From Reclinomonas americana ATCC 50394 (taxonomy: Eukaryota; Jakobida; Jakobea; Jakobida): 64,000 bases of DNA. How positions within the stretch are numbered: position 1 is the first letter of the stretch; the number at the start of each line of letters is the position of its first letter. The DNA lies in assembly GCA_048213135.1 (NCBI GenBank), contig PS015009.1:1364001-1428000 (forward strand). The letters are read 5' to 3'. Position numbers and translations under genes: made by a program. The notes under the pieces were generated by a model, which saw only the letters and a list, made by a program, of their open reading frames with translations, was not told where the DNA came from and made no database searches. Positions 51,514 through 60,397 of this stretch are shown here, one piece after another.

Positions 51514-52218
51514 TTACCTGCCGAGGGGAATACCCACGGTGAAGCTCAATGTCCTGTACTTGTTCTTTTCATTTTCGGAATTGTCTTCCTGTTTGGAATT
51601 GATCTTCGCGAAACCGATACCATAGTTCACCTTAAACATAACCGGGCCCAGGTCAATACCACCGCCGATATTGGCGCCATAGTCGAAACGTTTCAGTTTG
51701 TCGTAGGCGGCATCTTCCTGTTGTGATGTGGTGGGGTCGTCGTCGTTAAACTTCACATCTTTAGTAGAAGTGGAAGTTACACCCAGGAATTTACTTTCCA
51801 CTCTTGATTTACCGGTAACACCCATCGCTACATAAGGACCGGCGTGAAAAAACACATTGGATTTTCCGCTTGGCGTCAGTGGTAATTTCACCACGGCGTT
51901 CAGTGGCAACTCAACGTAGTAAGCGTTGAATTTTGATTTTACATAGTTATCATCCTTGTTGCTGGTGAAATAGGTTTCCGATTTGGAACCGCGTCCTGTG
52001 AAGAGCAGCCCCGATTCCAGATCAAACATTTTTGAAATACCAAAACGAACCATGGCTCCTGCATTGAAAGTGGCCAGCATATTATTGTCCTCTGTTTGTC
52101 CGTCTTCACTTTTTGTAATGTTAGACAGGTTAAGGCCACCTTGTACATACACTTCCTGCGCCTGGGCGCTCATTGCCGCTGCGGAACCTACCAGCAGCAT
52201 AATCAGTAGTTTTTTCAT
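51514..52218 (-). CDS. Outer-membrane beta-barrel protein (PorT/OmpA_membrane-like)
   Basis: This 234-residue protein has a signal peptide (MKKLLIMLLVGSAAAMSAQAQ). Alternating amphipathic strands follow (VYVQGGLNLSNIT, NAGAMVRFGISKMFDLESGLLFTGRGS, FNAYYVELPLNAVVKLPL, FFHAGPYVAMGV, FDYGANIGGGIDLGPVMFKVNYGIGFAKI), and it ends in the C-terminal strand YRTLSFTVGIPLGR. This is the small eight-stranded OMP_b-brl_2 type of Bacteroidota. The function is unknown. Confidence 0.87.
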   Translation of the reverse strand: MKKLLIMLLVGSAAAMSAQAQEVYVQGGLNLSNITKSEDGQTEDNNMLATFNAGAMVRFGISKMFDLESGLLFTGRGSKSETYFTSNKDDNYVKSKFNAYYVELPLNAVVKLPLTPSGKSNVFFHAGPYVAMGVTGKSRVESKFLGVTSTSTKDVKFNDDDPTTSQQEDAAYDKLKRFDYGANIGGGIDLGPVMFKVNYGIGFAKINSKQEDNSENEKNKYRTLSFTVGIPLGR

Positions 52219-52294
52219 GTCGATTTTTTTTAATTAATAATTCGCCTATTTAACTATAGCCGATGATATTGTATTTTATTAACCAGTAAAAACA

Positions 52295-52329
52295 AAAAGC
52301 CTGCCAACACAAAGTGAAGACAGGCTTTT
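52295..52329 (-). terminator. Terminator of the parvulin gene
   Basis: AAAAGCCTG and CAGGCTTTT pair across a 17-base loop; the minus strand carries T residues after the stem. Confidence 0.7.
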
Positions 52330-52355
52330 GACTATAAAAAAACTTTAGTTATACG

Positions 52356-54308
52356 TTATTTCAGCAGGGATTTGAATACAGACTCATTGATCACAATGGG
52401 GTATTTTTTCTTCAGTTGTGCTACCCACTGGTCTTCCAGCAGGGTTTGATAATCATTTATCACCAATCCGCGGGCCTCTTCAAAACTCCTTTGCATACCA
52501 CCGTTGAAAATCTGTAGCACTTTCGCGAAAGAGGTTGATCCGTCTACGGCGTTAACCACAGGTTGTGTAATGGTTCCCGCGGGTGATTTGGGATCGATAC
52601 CAATAGGTACCTGCGCCAGTTCATACCTGCCCGAATCGGCCTGTATATTGGCACCGCCTTCCTCAACAATCTTACGCCAGTCTTTACCTGCCTGCAATGC
52701 AGTAATGGCCTGTGCGGCTACCGTTTTATTGCTGCAGCTGAAAATGAGCAGGCTGGCACTGGGCGCCCACTGGTATTTTGATTTGTTGGCTTCGTAATAT
52801 TTTTTCAAACCGTCCACATCCTGTGCGGCGCTGCTCCACACATTGCGCTCCATGATCTCGAAAAGGATGTTGCCTTCCCTGAACTCATCCATCTGGTAGC
52901 GGAACTCGGTGTTGTATTCCTCCAGGTGTTTTTTATAATATTCCATGGCGGCGCTGGCAATGAACTTATCCATTACCGATGCATTGCCTTCGCCTTTATA
53001 TAACTCCGCATTGGTTTTAAGGTTACGGGCGAATGTAAGCCACTCGGCACCTGTAACGCTTGTTTTACCAAAACTGAAAATGGGTTTATTGCTGATGGGA
53101 TAACTGTTCACATCGGCATCATAGTGTAAGGCGGCACTGTCGGCATAGCGGAATACATCTGCATCTTTTACAGCCGTATTCTTTTTATAACCCACCAGCC
53201 TGATCACTTCCTGGTTGAAAGCTTCCCTGGCGCTTACGATTCGGGAATCGCCCTGTATCTTTTGTTTGAGATCGTATTGATAAGCCGTTTCGCTCTTATC
53301 GGATGGCGTGGGTGTATAACCCAGGCGTTTGATGATATGATAACCGTACGGCGAAGCAAAGGGCTTGCCGATCTCGCCGTCTTTTTTCAGTTTAAACACT
53401 TCATTCTCGAAAGCCATTTCGTATTTGCCGGTGCCGAACTCGGGCATTTCTCCGCCCACCATATAGGTCATTTTATCGTCGCTGTAGCTTTTAGCCATTT
53501 CGGAAAAGTCTTCGCCCGACTGCAGTTTACTGTAAATGGTATTGGCTTTCTCTTTCAGCTGTGCCATGTTTTGCACTGTATCGCCGGGGGGCAGGGACAG
53601 CAGGATCTGGGCAATGCGCCAGCGTCCGGCGCTTTTACGTTCTTCCACGAGTTTAAAAGCGTGAATACCGTTCTTGTTGCGGCGGGGTTTGCTGATCTCA
53701 CCAACACCGAGACTATAAATGATATTCTCGTATTCGTAAGGAAGAGAAAAGGCGGTTACAAAACCGATATCACTTCCCCTCATTTTAAATGTTTTTGCAG
53801 AAACCGCTTCCGCGATGGACGACCAGTTATTGGACGACTTACCCGCGGCAACCGCTTCGTTGATGGCTTTCCAGGCCAGCGCGGTATCGGCGGGACTCAT
53901 TACTTCACTGTTAACAGGAACAAAGAAATGCAGGATGTGCAAATCTTTCTGGCTGCGGCTGAAGGCCTCATCCACCAGGGTGTTCATGGCCTTTTCGTTG
54001 TTGAGGTAGTTCCCTTCTATCTGGGTACGGAATCCTTCCAGGTCGTATTTGATCTGCGGAAGTGTATCGAGGTGCATCTCCTGCGCCGCTTTTACTTTCA
54101 GTTTGAAACGGGTGTACAGCTCCAGGTATTCCCGCAGCGATTTTTCCTTGTCGTTAACAGGAGTTTTGTTCTTGTTATAGGCACGCAGAAATTCGTCTTT
54201 ATCAACGGAGATGCCGCCGTAGGTGAACAGCGTTTGCGAAGATGCCGCCAGCCCTGAAAAAGCCAGGGCCAGCAATAAGCCGGTTTTTTTCATCTGTTTA
54301 TTTCTCAT
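52356..54308 (-). CDS. SurA-like parvulin peptidyl-prolyl isomerase
   Basis: This 650-residue periplasmic foldase has a signal peptide (KKTGLLLALAFSGLAASSQ). An N-terminal helical chaperone domain has the repeated periplasmic-foldase look (YGGISVDKDEFLRAYNKN). One divergent parvulin domain (about 120-215) and one canonical domain (about 225-335: RWRIAQILLSLPPGD, GEDFSEMAKSYSDD, GGEMPEFGTGKYEMAFENEVF, ASPYGYHIIKRLGY) follow, then a long C-terminal region. It should assist folding of outer-membrane proteins. A second in-frame ATG at 54293 is an equally possible start. It is 25 bp downstream of the DUF4369/TlpA gene. Confidence 0.9.
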   Translation of the reverse strand: MRNKQMKKTGLLLALAFSGLAASSQTLFTYGGISVDKDEFLRAYNKNKTPVNDKEKSLREYLELYTRFKLKVKAAQEMHLDTLPQIKYDLEGFRTQIEGNYLNNEKAMNTLVDEAFSRSQKDLHILHFFVPVNSEVMSPADTALAWKAINEAVAAGKSSNNWSSIAEAVSAKTFKMRGSDIGFVTAFSLPYEYENIIYSLGVGEISKPRRNKNGIHAFKLVEERKSAGRWRIAQILLSLPPGDTVQNMAQLKEKANTIYSKLQSGEDFSEMAKSYSDDKMTYMVGGEMPEFGTGKYEMAFENEVFKLKKDGEIGKPFASPYGYHIIKRLGYTPTPSDKSETAYQYDLKQKIQGDSRIVSAREAFNQEVIRLVGYKKNTAVKDADVFRYADSAALHYDADVNSYPISNKPIFSFGKTSVTGAEWLTFARNLKTNAELYKGEGNASVMDKFIASAAMEYYKKHLEEYNTEFRYQMDEFREGNILFEIMERNVWSSAAQDVDGLKKYYEANKSKYQWAPSASLLIFSCSNKTVAAQAITALQAGKDWRKIVEEGGANIQADSGRYELAQVPIGIDPKSPAGTITQPVVNAVDGSTSFAKVLQIFNGGMQRSFEEARGLVINDYQTLLEDQWVAQLKKKYPIVINESVFKSLLK

Positions 54309-54333
54309 TTTTATCAGTCAGCAATGGTCGTGA

Positions 54334-55782
54334 TCAGTTACGTGTCGTTTTCCACTTTACTTCCAGTAATTCATTCATCTGGTCGAGGGTCAGTTTTTTT
54401 CCAACGATCCTCTTCTCTTTATCAAGCAAATACAATGTTGGGGTTGAAGAAATATCATACAACTGGCGGAAGCTGGGCTTTTGAGCATCGCGGGATGCTT
54501 TTTCCATTTGTACGCTTTCATATACATGTGTCCATTCGCCCAGGTTGTTGGCGTCAATGAATTTTATCCATTCGGCCTTCACCGCGTCGGGCCCTTTTTC
54601 AGGTGTGAGTACGGCATATATTTTTACCCCGTGCTGTTTCCAGCCAGCCCGGTAAAAAGAATCGAGGCGGGGTATTTCCAGCTTGCAATGTCCGCAATTG
54701 GGATCCCAGAACGCGACAATGGTATAAGCCGCGTCAAGATTATATAAAGGCGCCACTTTCTCGCTCCTGTCCAGGAATTCCAGGTTGGCGGCGGGCTCTC
54801 CCACCAGGTTGGCCATCAGCATGTACGCCCTGCGGGTAATGGCTTCCATCTGTTTTTCGTTCAGCCATTTGCTGAGTCCCTTGCTGTGGTATTTTTCAAA
54901 AAGATGTACAAATACGGCATCCTGGCCCATGTACCTGGGGTTGATGTATTCATCGGTGAACCAGTTCAGCAAAAACTTGTACAGTTCCGGCGAACTGCGG
55001 GCCAGCAGCATTTTATAATCAAGGTCTTTGATGATGGTGGCCGCGTCCTGTTCCAGTATTTCGTGGTAATAATTATCGAGTTTGCGCAGGAAGAACGGTG
55101 TATTGATGATGCGTTCGTCCATAAAAGTAACGCCGTCCCAGTAGTGGGCCTTATAGTAGTTGTAATTGTTCAGCGAATCTTCGCGGGTGACCGGCTTTTT
55201 ATTGGGCACAATAGGCTCCTTCATAGCCTTGAGCAATGCCGTAAGCATGGCATTGGGATATTTTTTGATGAGGTCCTCCCGGTAAGCATTCAGCTCGCTA
55301 TTATAGGTATTGTACTGCTTTTCATGAAGCAGGGAGTCGGCCTTTGTTTTTGACGCGGCATAGGCATCCCTTTCCGCGTTGAGCAGCGTGCCCTTGGTGG
55401 CCACATATTTCTGGTATTCCTGGTAAAGAATATTCTCTTTGGAGCCGGTGATTACGGTCTTGTTCACCAGGTCGGTAAGATCGGGTGCTTTGATATTGAT
55501 CTTCTGTTCCTTGTCGATCAAAAATTCGATGCGGGACTGTTTACCGGGAAACACCAGCACATAAATACCGGGTTCGAGTTTCCCCGGCCCCTTAAAAACA
55601 GCTGTTCCGGCACTGCTGAAAGCCGCGGAATCGGCAATATTAAGATTGGCGCCCCTGTAATAAGTAAGGTAAGCGATACCATTCCTGTAAGCCGGGGCCT
55701 GCAGGTTTACCTGGTAGCCCTGGGCAGACATACTGCTGCAGGCGAGCATAAAAAGCAGGAAGGAGAGAAGTCTGTTCATCAT
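54334..55782 (-). CDS. TlpA-family thioredoxin with DUF4369/DUF5106-like N-terminal region
   Basis: This 482-residue periplasmic protein has a signal peptide (SFLLFMLACSSMSAQG). A DUF4369-like beta-sandwich follows (KGPGKLEPGIYVLVFPGKQSRIEFLIDKEQKINI), then a long helical region of the DUF5106 type. The C-terminal thioredoxin domain has active site CGHC in VAFWDPNCGHCKLEIPRLDSFY and the cis-Pro segment ISSTPTLYLLDKEKRIVG. It should carry out periplasmic disulfide exchange. A TACATTTG box lies 13 nt upstream. It is the first gene of a likely two-gene unit with the parvulin. Confidence 0.88.
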   Translation of the reverse strand: MMNRLLSFLLFMLACSSMSAQGYQVNLQAPAYRNGIAYLTYYRGANLNIADSAAFSSAGTAVFKGPGKLEPGIYVLVFPGKQSRIEFLIDKEQKINIKAPDLTDLVNKTVITGSKENILYQEYQKYVATKGTLLNAERDAYAASKTKADSLLHEKQYNTYNSELNAYREDLIKKYPNAMLTALLKAMKEPIVPNKKPVTREDSLNNYNYYKAHYWDGVTFMDERIINTPFFLRKLDNYYHEILEQDAATIIKDLDYKMLLARSSPELYKFLLNWFTDEYINPRYMGQDAVFVHLFEKYHSKGLSKWLNEKQMEAITRRAYMLMANLVGEPAANLEFLDRSEKVAPLYNLDAAYTIVAFWDPNCGHCKLEIPRLDSFYRAGWKQHGVKIYAVLTPEKGPDAVKAEWIKFIDANNLGEWTHVYESVQMEKASRDAQKPSFRQLYDISSTPTLYLLDKEKRIVGKKLTLDQMNELLEVKWKTTRN

Positions 55783-55795
55783 ATTTTAAGGATAG

Positions 55796-55803
55796 CAAAT
55801 GTA
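55796..55803 (-). promoter_or_regulatory. -7 promoter box of the TlpA-parvulin unit
   Basis: TACATTTG on the minus strand matches TAnnTTTG and ends 13 nt before the ATG at 55782. Confidence 0.5.
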
Positions 55804-55892
55804 TTTAAAATCGTTGGTTATCGGGAAAGGGCCCTGTTCCGGGTTTTAACAATTACAAATCATTAACAAAACAATATTGAGGATTAATAAGG

Positions 55893-55900
55893 TATTTTTG
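55893..55900 (+). promoter_or_regulatory. -7 promoter box of rlmD
   Basis: TATTTTTG matches TAnnTTTG and ends 5 nt before the GTG start at 55906. Confidence 0.55.
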
Positions 55901-55905
55901 CTGCC

Positions 55906-57312
55906 GTGAGCAGAAAAAACAAGCAACAATTACTGGAAGACGTCGCGGTTACTGATTATGCGGCAGAAGGCAAGGCACTGGCCCGGGTAGACGGGAAAGT
56001 GATTTTTATATCCGGCGCCGTACCCGGCGATGTGGCGGATGTTATGCTTACCAAAAGCAAAAAGGACTGGGCCGAAGGCCGGGTTACACAAATAAAAAAG
56101 ATGGCGCCCGACCGCCAGGAACCCTTTTGCCGGCATTTTGGGGTATGCGGCGGATGTAAATGGCAGATGCTGCCTTATAGCAAACAATTGCAATATAAAC
56201 AGCAGGAAGCTGAACAGAACCTGCGCCGCATTGGTAAACTGGAGTTTCCGGATATGCTGCCCATTGTTGGATCAGACCTTACCACCGCTTACCGCAACAA
56301 ACTCGAATTCACCTTTTCCAACAAACGTTACCTGCTGCCCGGTGAAATAGTAGCTGGAGAAACACCGGTAAACAGCCCCGCGCTGGGTTACCATGCGCCC
56401 CGCATCTTTGACAAGGTGATCGATATACAAACCTGCTACCTGATGGATGATGTGAATAACCGCATCCGCAACAGCGTTCGCAGTTTTGCGCTGGACAATG
56501 ATTTTGAATTTTATGATGTGCGCCAGCATACCGGCTGGCTGCGCAATATTATTATACGGTACTGCACCACCGGCGAACTGATGGTGAACATTTGCCTGAA
56601 CCACGAAGCGGAGGACGACAGGAAACGCTTGCTGGACCACCTGTTGCAACAGGTACCGGAGATCAGCACCCTGCTGTATACCATCAACCCCAAATGGAAC
56701 GATACCATTTACGACCTGGAACCACAGGTATATTACGGTAAGGGGTATGCGCTGGAGAAACTGGAAGAATTCCAGTTCAAGATATCGCCCAAATCGTTTT
56801 TCCAGACCAATACCCGGCAGGGAGAAAAGTTGTACAGCATTGCCCGGGATTTTGCAGGGCTAACCGGGAATGAAATTGTATACGACCTGTACTGCGGCAC
56901 GGGCAGCATTGGTATTTTTGTAAGTCCGCTGGCGAAAAAGATCATTGGCGTGGAAGTGATTGCCGATGCCATAGAAGACGCGAAAGAGAATGCGGCGCTG
57001 AATGGCATTACCCATGCGGAATTTTTCGCGGGGGATGTAATCAAGATCTGCGATGATGCTTTTTTTGCCCGTCATGGCCGCCCCGATGTAGTGATCACCG
57101 ATCCTCCCAGGGCGGGTATGCATGAAAAACTGGTCAACAAACTGCTGGAGATGGAAGCGCCGCGTATTGTATACGTAAGTTGCAATACCGCTACCCAGGC
57201 CCGCGACCTGGCATTGCTGGCAGAAAAATACCGGATCGTAAAAGTGCAGGCCGTGGATATGTTCCCGCATACGCATCATATTGAGTGCGTGGCCCTGCTT
57301 GAACTGAAATGA
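55906..57312 (+). CDS. rlmD: 23S rRNA (uracil-5)-methyltransferase RlmD/TrmA family
   Basis: This 468-residue methyltransferase has an N-terminal TRAM domain (DYAAEGKALARVDGKVIFISGAVPGD). An iron-sulfur cysteine set follows (C75, C81, C84 in FCRHFGVCGGCKWQ), then the SAM-binding YDLYCGTGSIGIFVS and the catalytic-Cys region VYVSCNTATQARDLALL near the C-terminus. It should make m5U in 23S rRNA. The start is GTG. It heads a run of plus-strand genes with the two rhomboids and the EEP-family gene. Confidence 0.92.
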   Translation: MSRKNKQQLLEDVAVTDYAAEGKALARVDGKVIFISGAVPGDVADVMLTKSKKDWAEGRVTQIKKMAPDRQEPFCRHFGVCGGCKWQMLPYSKQLQYKQQEAEQNLRRIGKLEFPDMLPIVGSDLTTAYRNKLEFTFSNKRYLLPGEIVAGETPVNSPALGYHAPRIFDKVIDIQTCYLMDDVNNRIRNSVRSFALDNDFEFYDVRQHTGWLRNIIIRYCTTGELMVNICLNHEAEDDRKRLLDHLLQQVPEISTLLYTINPKWNDTIYDLEPQVYYGKGYALEKLEEFQFKISPKSFFQTNTRQGEKLYSIARDFAGLTGNEIVYDLYCGTGSIGIFVSPLAKKIIGVEVIADAIEDAKENAALNGITHAEFFAGDVIKICDDAFFARHGRPDVVITDPPRAGMHEKLVNKLLEMEAPRIVYVSCNTATQARDLALLAEKYRIVKVQAVDMFPHTHHIECVALLELK

Positions 57313-57332
57313 TTATCAAAAATTAAGGTACC

Positions 57333-58037
57333 ATGTCATATTACGGCTCAGGAAATTCCATTCAAAGGAGCAGCCCCGTGGTTTTTAATCTCATTATCAT
57401 CAATGTGCTGGTGTTTGTTGCCCAGCTCATGATCACTTCTTTTAATGTTACGGAATGGGGTTCACTGCATTATTATAAGTCTTCCCTGTTTTACCCGCAC
57501 CAGCTGATCACCAGCTTTTTTATGCATGATACCGGTAACTACGGGCATATCATTTTTAATATGATCTGTTTGTTCACCTTTGGTACGATGCTGGAAAGAC
57601 ACTGGGGTTCAAAACGCTTCCTGATCTTTTACCTGGTATGCGGTATCGGTTCCAGTATCATTGTTGAGCTGTCTATACCTTTCAGTGCCCAGCAGTTTGC
57701 CAAAAGCGCTGAAGCATTGCAATATGGTGGCAATACCGCCGAAGTGATTGAGGCCTATAAACAACAATACAGCGCACTGGGCGCATCAGGCGCTATTATG
57801 GGGCTGGAAGCCGCCTTTGTTTATCTTTTCCCGAATACACTGTTGTATGTTATGTTCATTCCCGTGCCGGTTAAAGCCAAATATGTAATCCCCGCATTTA
57901 TGCTGATCGATCTCTTTGGTATTTCTTACCGTATTGCGGGTGATAATATCGGGCACTTTGCCCACCTGGGGGGTGCTTTGGTCGGGTTCATTATCGTCAT
58001 TATCTGGAACCGAACCAATAAAAAAACTTTCTATTAA
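57333..58037 (+). CDS. Rhomboid-family intramembrane serine protease
   Basis: This 234-residue polytopic protein has the rhomboid catalytic set: N76 region (HIIFNM), the GASG serine S152 (LGASGAIMGLEAAFVYLF), and the last-helix His211 in HFAHLGGALVGFIIVII. Six membrane segments are visible. It should cleave membrane proteins within the bilayer. It starts 20 bp after rlmD and is followed 54 bp later by a second rhomboid-like gene. Confidence 0.9.
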   Translation: MSYYGSGNSIQRSSPVVFNLIIINVLVFVAQLMITSFNVTEWGSLHYYKSSLFYPHQLITSFFMHDTGNYGHIIFNMICLFTFGTMLERHWGSKRFLIFYLVCGIGSSIIVELSIPFSAQQFAKSAEALQYGGNTAEVIEAYKQQYSALGASGAIMGLEAAFVYLFPNTLLYVMFIPVPVKAKYVIPAFMLIDLFGISYRIAGDNIGHFAHLGGALVGFIIVIIWNRTNKKTFY

Positions 58038-58091
58038 CGCTAACACCGTATTGCCGGTACGCGTTGTACATTAGCAGGGCAAAAAATTATT

Positions 58092-59024
58092 ATGGGGATC
58101 TCCGACAGGCATATTGAATACAAGGACAAGTACGAACAGCCGGGCATCAGGTTCAGTATCAACAGCCCGGTGGTGATGCTGATCATCATCAATTTCAGCG
58201 TATTCCTGTTTGTGCAGTTTCTTGCTTTTGGTAATGCGACAGGTGATACTTCCATCAGTCCCTACCTGACGCAGAAGCTGAGCGCTTTCCTGGTACCTTC
58301 CGGGTGGAGCCAGCTGGGATCACAACCCTGGAGTGCACTCACCTACAGCATATTCCATTACAGCTTTCTGAATATTGTAAGCAATATGCTTTGGCTCTGG
58401 GCATTTGGCACCCTGCTGCTCACCGTAGCCGGCGAGCGTACGGTTTTCCCGGTCTATATTTACGGTGCTATTGGCGGCGCCCTGGTATTTGTTACCGTTG
58501 CTTCGCTCATTGGCGGAGGGCCCTGGCTGCCCATGAACGCTTCCAATGCCGCGGTAATGGCAATAGCCGTTGCGGCCACCACCCTGGCACCCAATTACCG
58601 GATATTGCCGCAACTGGGCAGGGGCATACCCATTTGGACAATCACCGTGCTGTACCTCATCATTGACTTTGCCGGTATGGGCCTGGCCGACAAAAGGCCT
58701 TACTACGCTGCGCACCTGGGCGGGGCGGTAACCGGTTTGCTGTTTATGCTCAGCTATAAGAACGGGTACGACTGGGGTGCCTGGATGAACCGTTTGTACA
58801 ACTGGTTTATGGACCTCTTCAGTCCTGAAAAAAATAAAGAAGGTAACGGCGTGAAAGAAAAAGTGTTTTATGATGCCGGCAACCGGAACCCTTACACCCG
58901 GACCGCCAATATTACCCAGCAGCGTGTAGACGAGATCCTGGATAAGATCAGCCAGAAAGGATATGATAAACTGACAAAAGAAGAAAAAGATATCCTGAAA
59001 AGAGCCAGTGAAAGCGATCAATAA
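58092..59024 (+). CDS. Rhomboid-like protein with altered active-site serine context and DUF6576-like tail
   Basis: This 310-residue protein has the rhomboid membrane fold (SIFHYSFLNIVSNMLWLWAFG) and a last-helix His208 in YAAHLGGAVTGLLF. The serine motif reads NASNAAV (S151 flanked by Ala and Asn) instead of GxSGA. The serine is kept but the glycine that shapes the oxyanion site is lost. A soluble C-terminal part (about 235-310) with QRVDEILDKISQKGYDKLTKEEKDIL resembles the DUF6576 tail found on Bacteroidota rhomboids. Activity is uncertain. It may be a partner of the upstream rhomboid. Confidence 0.85.
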   Translation: MGISDRHIEYKDKYEQPGIRFSINSPVVMLIIINFSVFLFVQFLAFGNATGDTSISPYLTQKLSAFLVPSGWSQLGSQPWSALTYSIFHYSFLNIVSNMLWLWAFGTLLLTVAGERTVFPVYIYGAIGGALVFVTVASLIGGGPWLPMNASNAAVMAIAVAATTLAPNYRILPQLGRGIPIWTITVLYLIIDFAGMGLADKRPYYAAHLGGAVTGLLFMLSYKNGYDWGAWMNRLYNWFMDLFSPEKNKEGNGVKEKVFYDAGNRNPYTRTANITQQRVDEILDKISQKGYDKLTKEEKDILKRASESDQ

Positions 59025-59081
59025 ATTATCACCAGGCTAATGCGAACGTAATCATTAGTAATTAGTAATTCGTAATTATTC
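59025..59081. repeat. Intergenic repeat words (ATTAGTAATT / TGCGAACG)
   Basis: CTAATGCGAACG is followed by ATTAGTAATTAGTAATTCGTAATT, echoing the TAATTACGAAT words at 23396-23421. It lies between the rhomboid and EEP genes. Confidence 0.45.
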
Positions 59082-60206
59082 ATGGCCAGCATCTTCCGGA
59101 AACTGACGAAAAAATTCTTCATCATCAGCAACCTGGTGGTGTCGGTGCTTTTCCTGCTGGGCTGCTATGCTTATTATTTCAACCCGCAACACTGGTGGTT
59201 CCTTGGGTTACTTACGCTGGGTGCTTTTTACCTGTTGCTGTTATTGCTGCTGTTCCTGTTTTTCTGGTTGTTTGTAAAACCGGGCTGGACGCTCATCTCC
59301 CTGTTGACTATTGCCCTGGCTTACCGCCCGGTAACACAGATGCTGCCCTTGCGCTTTTCAGCAAGTTTTGAAAAGAAGAAAAGCCGCGACGCACTCCGTG
59401 TTATGACCTGGAACGTAGAGCACTTTGATATACTCGAACACAAAACACATCCCGAGACCAAGGAAAAAATGCTGAACCTGGTAACGGAATACCAGCCCGA
59501 TGTTGCCTGCTTCCAGGAAATGGTAGGCGGCGATAAGAGCCCAGCGGCCATTAACTATGTGCCCGATATGGCTCCCCGCCTCGATTTTACCGGGTACTTT
59601 TATTCCTACAATCCCAAACTGGATTTTGACGGCGATCACCACTTCGGTCTCATCACATTTTCGAGGTACCCCATCATCAATAAACAAACGGTGAGTTATT
59701 ATCCCCACGACTATAACTCTATTTTCCAGTATACTGATATTGTAAAAGGAAGCGATACCATAAGGGTGTTCAATATTCACCTGCAATCGCTTAAGTTCAG
59801 TGCCGATAACCTGCAGTACATTGATAAGCCCAGCGTGGGCGAGGAGGGCGATATGCAAAAATCGAAAAACGTGCTGGTGAAACTGAAAAGGGGATTCCTG
59901 AAACGGCAGGTGCAGGCCGACCGGATAAGGGAAGCCATTGACCAGAGCCCTTACCCGGTGGTGGTTTGCGGCGACTTTAATGATGTGCCCAACAGTTATG
60001 CCTACCATACCATTGGCAAGGGATTGAAAAACGCGTTTGCCGAAAGCGGCATCGGCCTTGACCGTACATTCAGCGGCATCAGCCCTACCCTGCGGATAGA
60101 TAATATTTTTACCTCCGGCCGGTTCTCCATACAGCAATACACCCGGGTGAATAAAAGACTGAGTGATCACTTCCCGGTTTTCGCGGATGTGCAATTGAAA
60201 AAGTGA
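59082..60206 (+). CDS. Endonuclease/exonuclease/phosphatase (EEP) family membrane protein
   Basis: This 374-residue protein begins with two or three hydrophobic segments (about 15-85: LVVSVLFLLGCYAYYF, LLTLGAFYLLLLLLLFLFFWLFV). An EEP domain follows: MTWNVEHFDIL, VACFQEMVGG, VFNIHLQSL, VVCGDFNDVPNSYAYH and the terminal KRLSDHFPVFADVQL. The acidic and His catalytic residues are all present. Members include DNases, sphingomyelinases and phosphodiesterases, so the substrate is unknown. The domain should face the periplasm if the N-terminal helices insert as predicted. Confidence 0.88.
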   Translation: MASIFRKLTKKFFIISNLVVSVLFLLGCYAYYFNPQHWWFLGLLTLGAFYLLLLLLLFLFFWLFVKPGWTLISLLTIALAYRPVTQMLPLRFSASFEKKKSRDALRVMTWNVEHFDILEHKTHPETKEKMLNLVTEYQPDVACFQEMVGGDKSPAAINYVPDMAPRLDFTGYFYSYNPKLDFDGDHHFGLITFSRYPIINKQTVSYYPHDYNSIFQYTDIVKGSDTIRVFNIHLQSLKFSADNLQYIDKPSVGEEGDMQKSKNVLVKLKRGFLKRQVQADRIREAIDQSPYPVVVCGDFNDVPNSYAYHTIGKGLKNAFAESGIGLDRTFSGISPTLRIDNIFTSGRFSIQQYTRVNKRLSDHFPVFADVQLKK

Positions 60207-60272
60207 TAAGTATAAAGTAGCAAGACACTCCTTTTTTAACTCGTTACCCTTTATACACGCTACCTGCTACCC
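60207..60272. repeat. Intergenic AGTATAAAGTAG-type repeat with inverted ends
   Basis: GTATAAAG (60211-60218) is mirrored by CTTTATAC (60249-60256), and GCTACCTGCTAC follows. The same words occur at 20998-21037 and 62728-62800. Confidence 0.5.
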
Positions 60273-60290
60273 CACTTTCAAAAAAAAGAA

Positions 60291-60298
60291 TATCTTTA
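60291..60298 (+). promoter_or_regulatory. -7-like promoter box of the cysS leader
   Basis: TATCTTTA is a one-base variant of TAnnTTTG and ends 8 nt before the ATG of the Cys-rich leader frame. Confidence 0.5.
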
Positions 60299-60306
60299 CC
60301 GCCTCA

Positions 60307-60360
60307 ATGAACAACAGCTACACATACCGGTTTCTTTGTTGCCCTTGCGGCATATGCTGA
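60307..60360 (+). CDS. Cysteine-rich leader peptide of cysS (candidate attenuator)
   Basis: A 17-codon frame runs ATG 60307 to TGA 60358-60360. It encodes MNNSYTYRFLCCPCGIC, with Cys at positions 11, 12, 14 and 17 (four of the last seven residues). It lies between a promoter-like box and a terminator-like hairpin, 154 bp before cysteinyl-tRNA synthetase. This is the classical layout of an amino-acid attenuation leader: slow decoding of Cys codons when charged tRNA-Cys is scarce would change RNA folding before the terminator. The peptide itself need have no function. What else it could be: a chance Cys-rich frame in a 307-bp gap. Confidence 0.6.
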   Translation: MNNSYTYRFLCCPCGIC

Positions 60361-60376
60361 TATTTTCCATCCCCGA

Positions 60377-60397
60377 AAGCCTGATAGGCTTATTTTT
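60377..60397 (+). terminator. Attenuator-type intrinsic terminator before cysS
   Basis: AAGCCT-gat-(a)AGGCTT forms a six-pair stem followed by A and five T. It starts 17 nt after the leader stop codon and about 115 nt before cysS, so it would end transcription before the gene unless an alternative fold forms. Confidence 0.6.

Noticed and set aside
53262-54257. A 331-residue plus-strand open frame inside the parvulin gene
   Set aside because: Phe/Gln/His-rich antisense shadow without a start context or motif.
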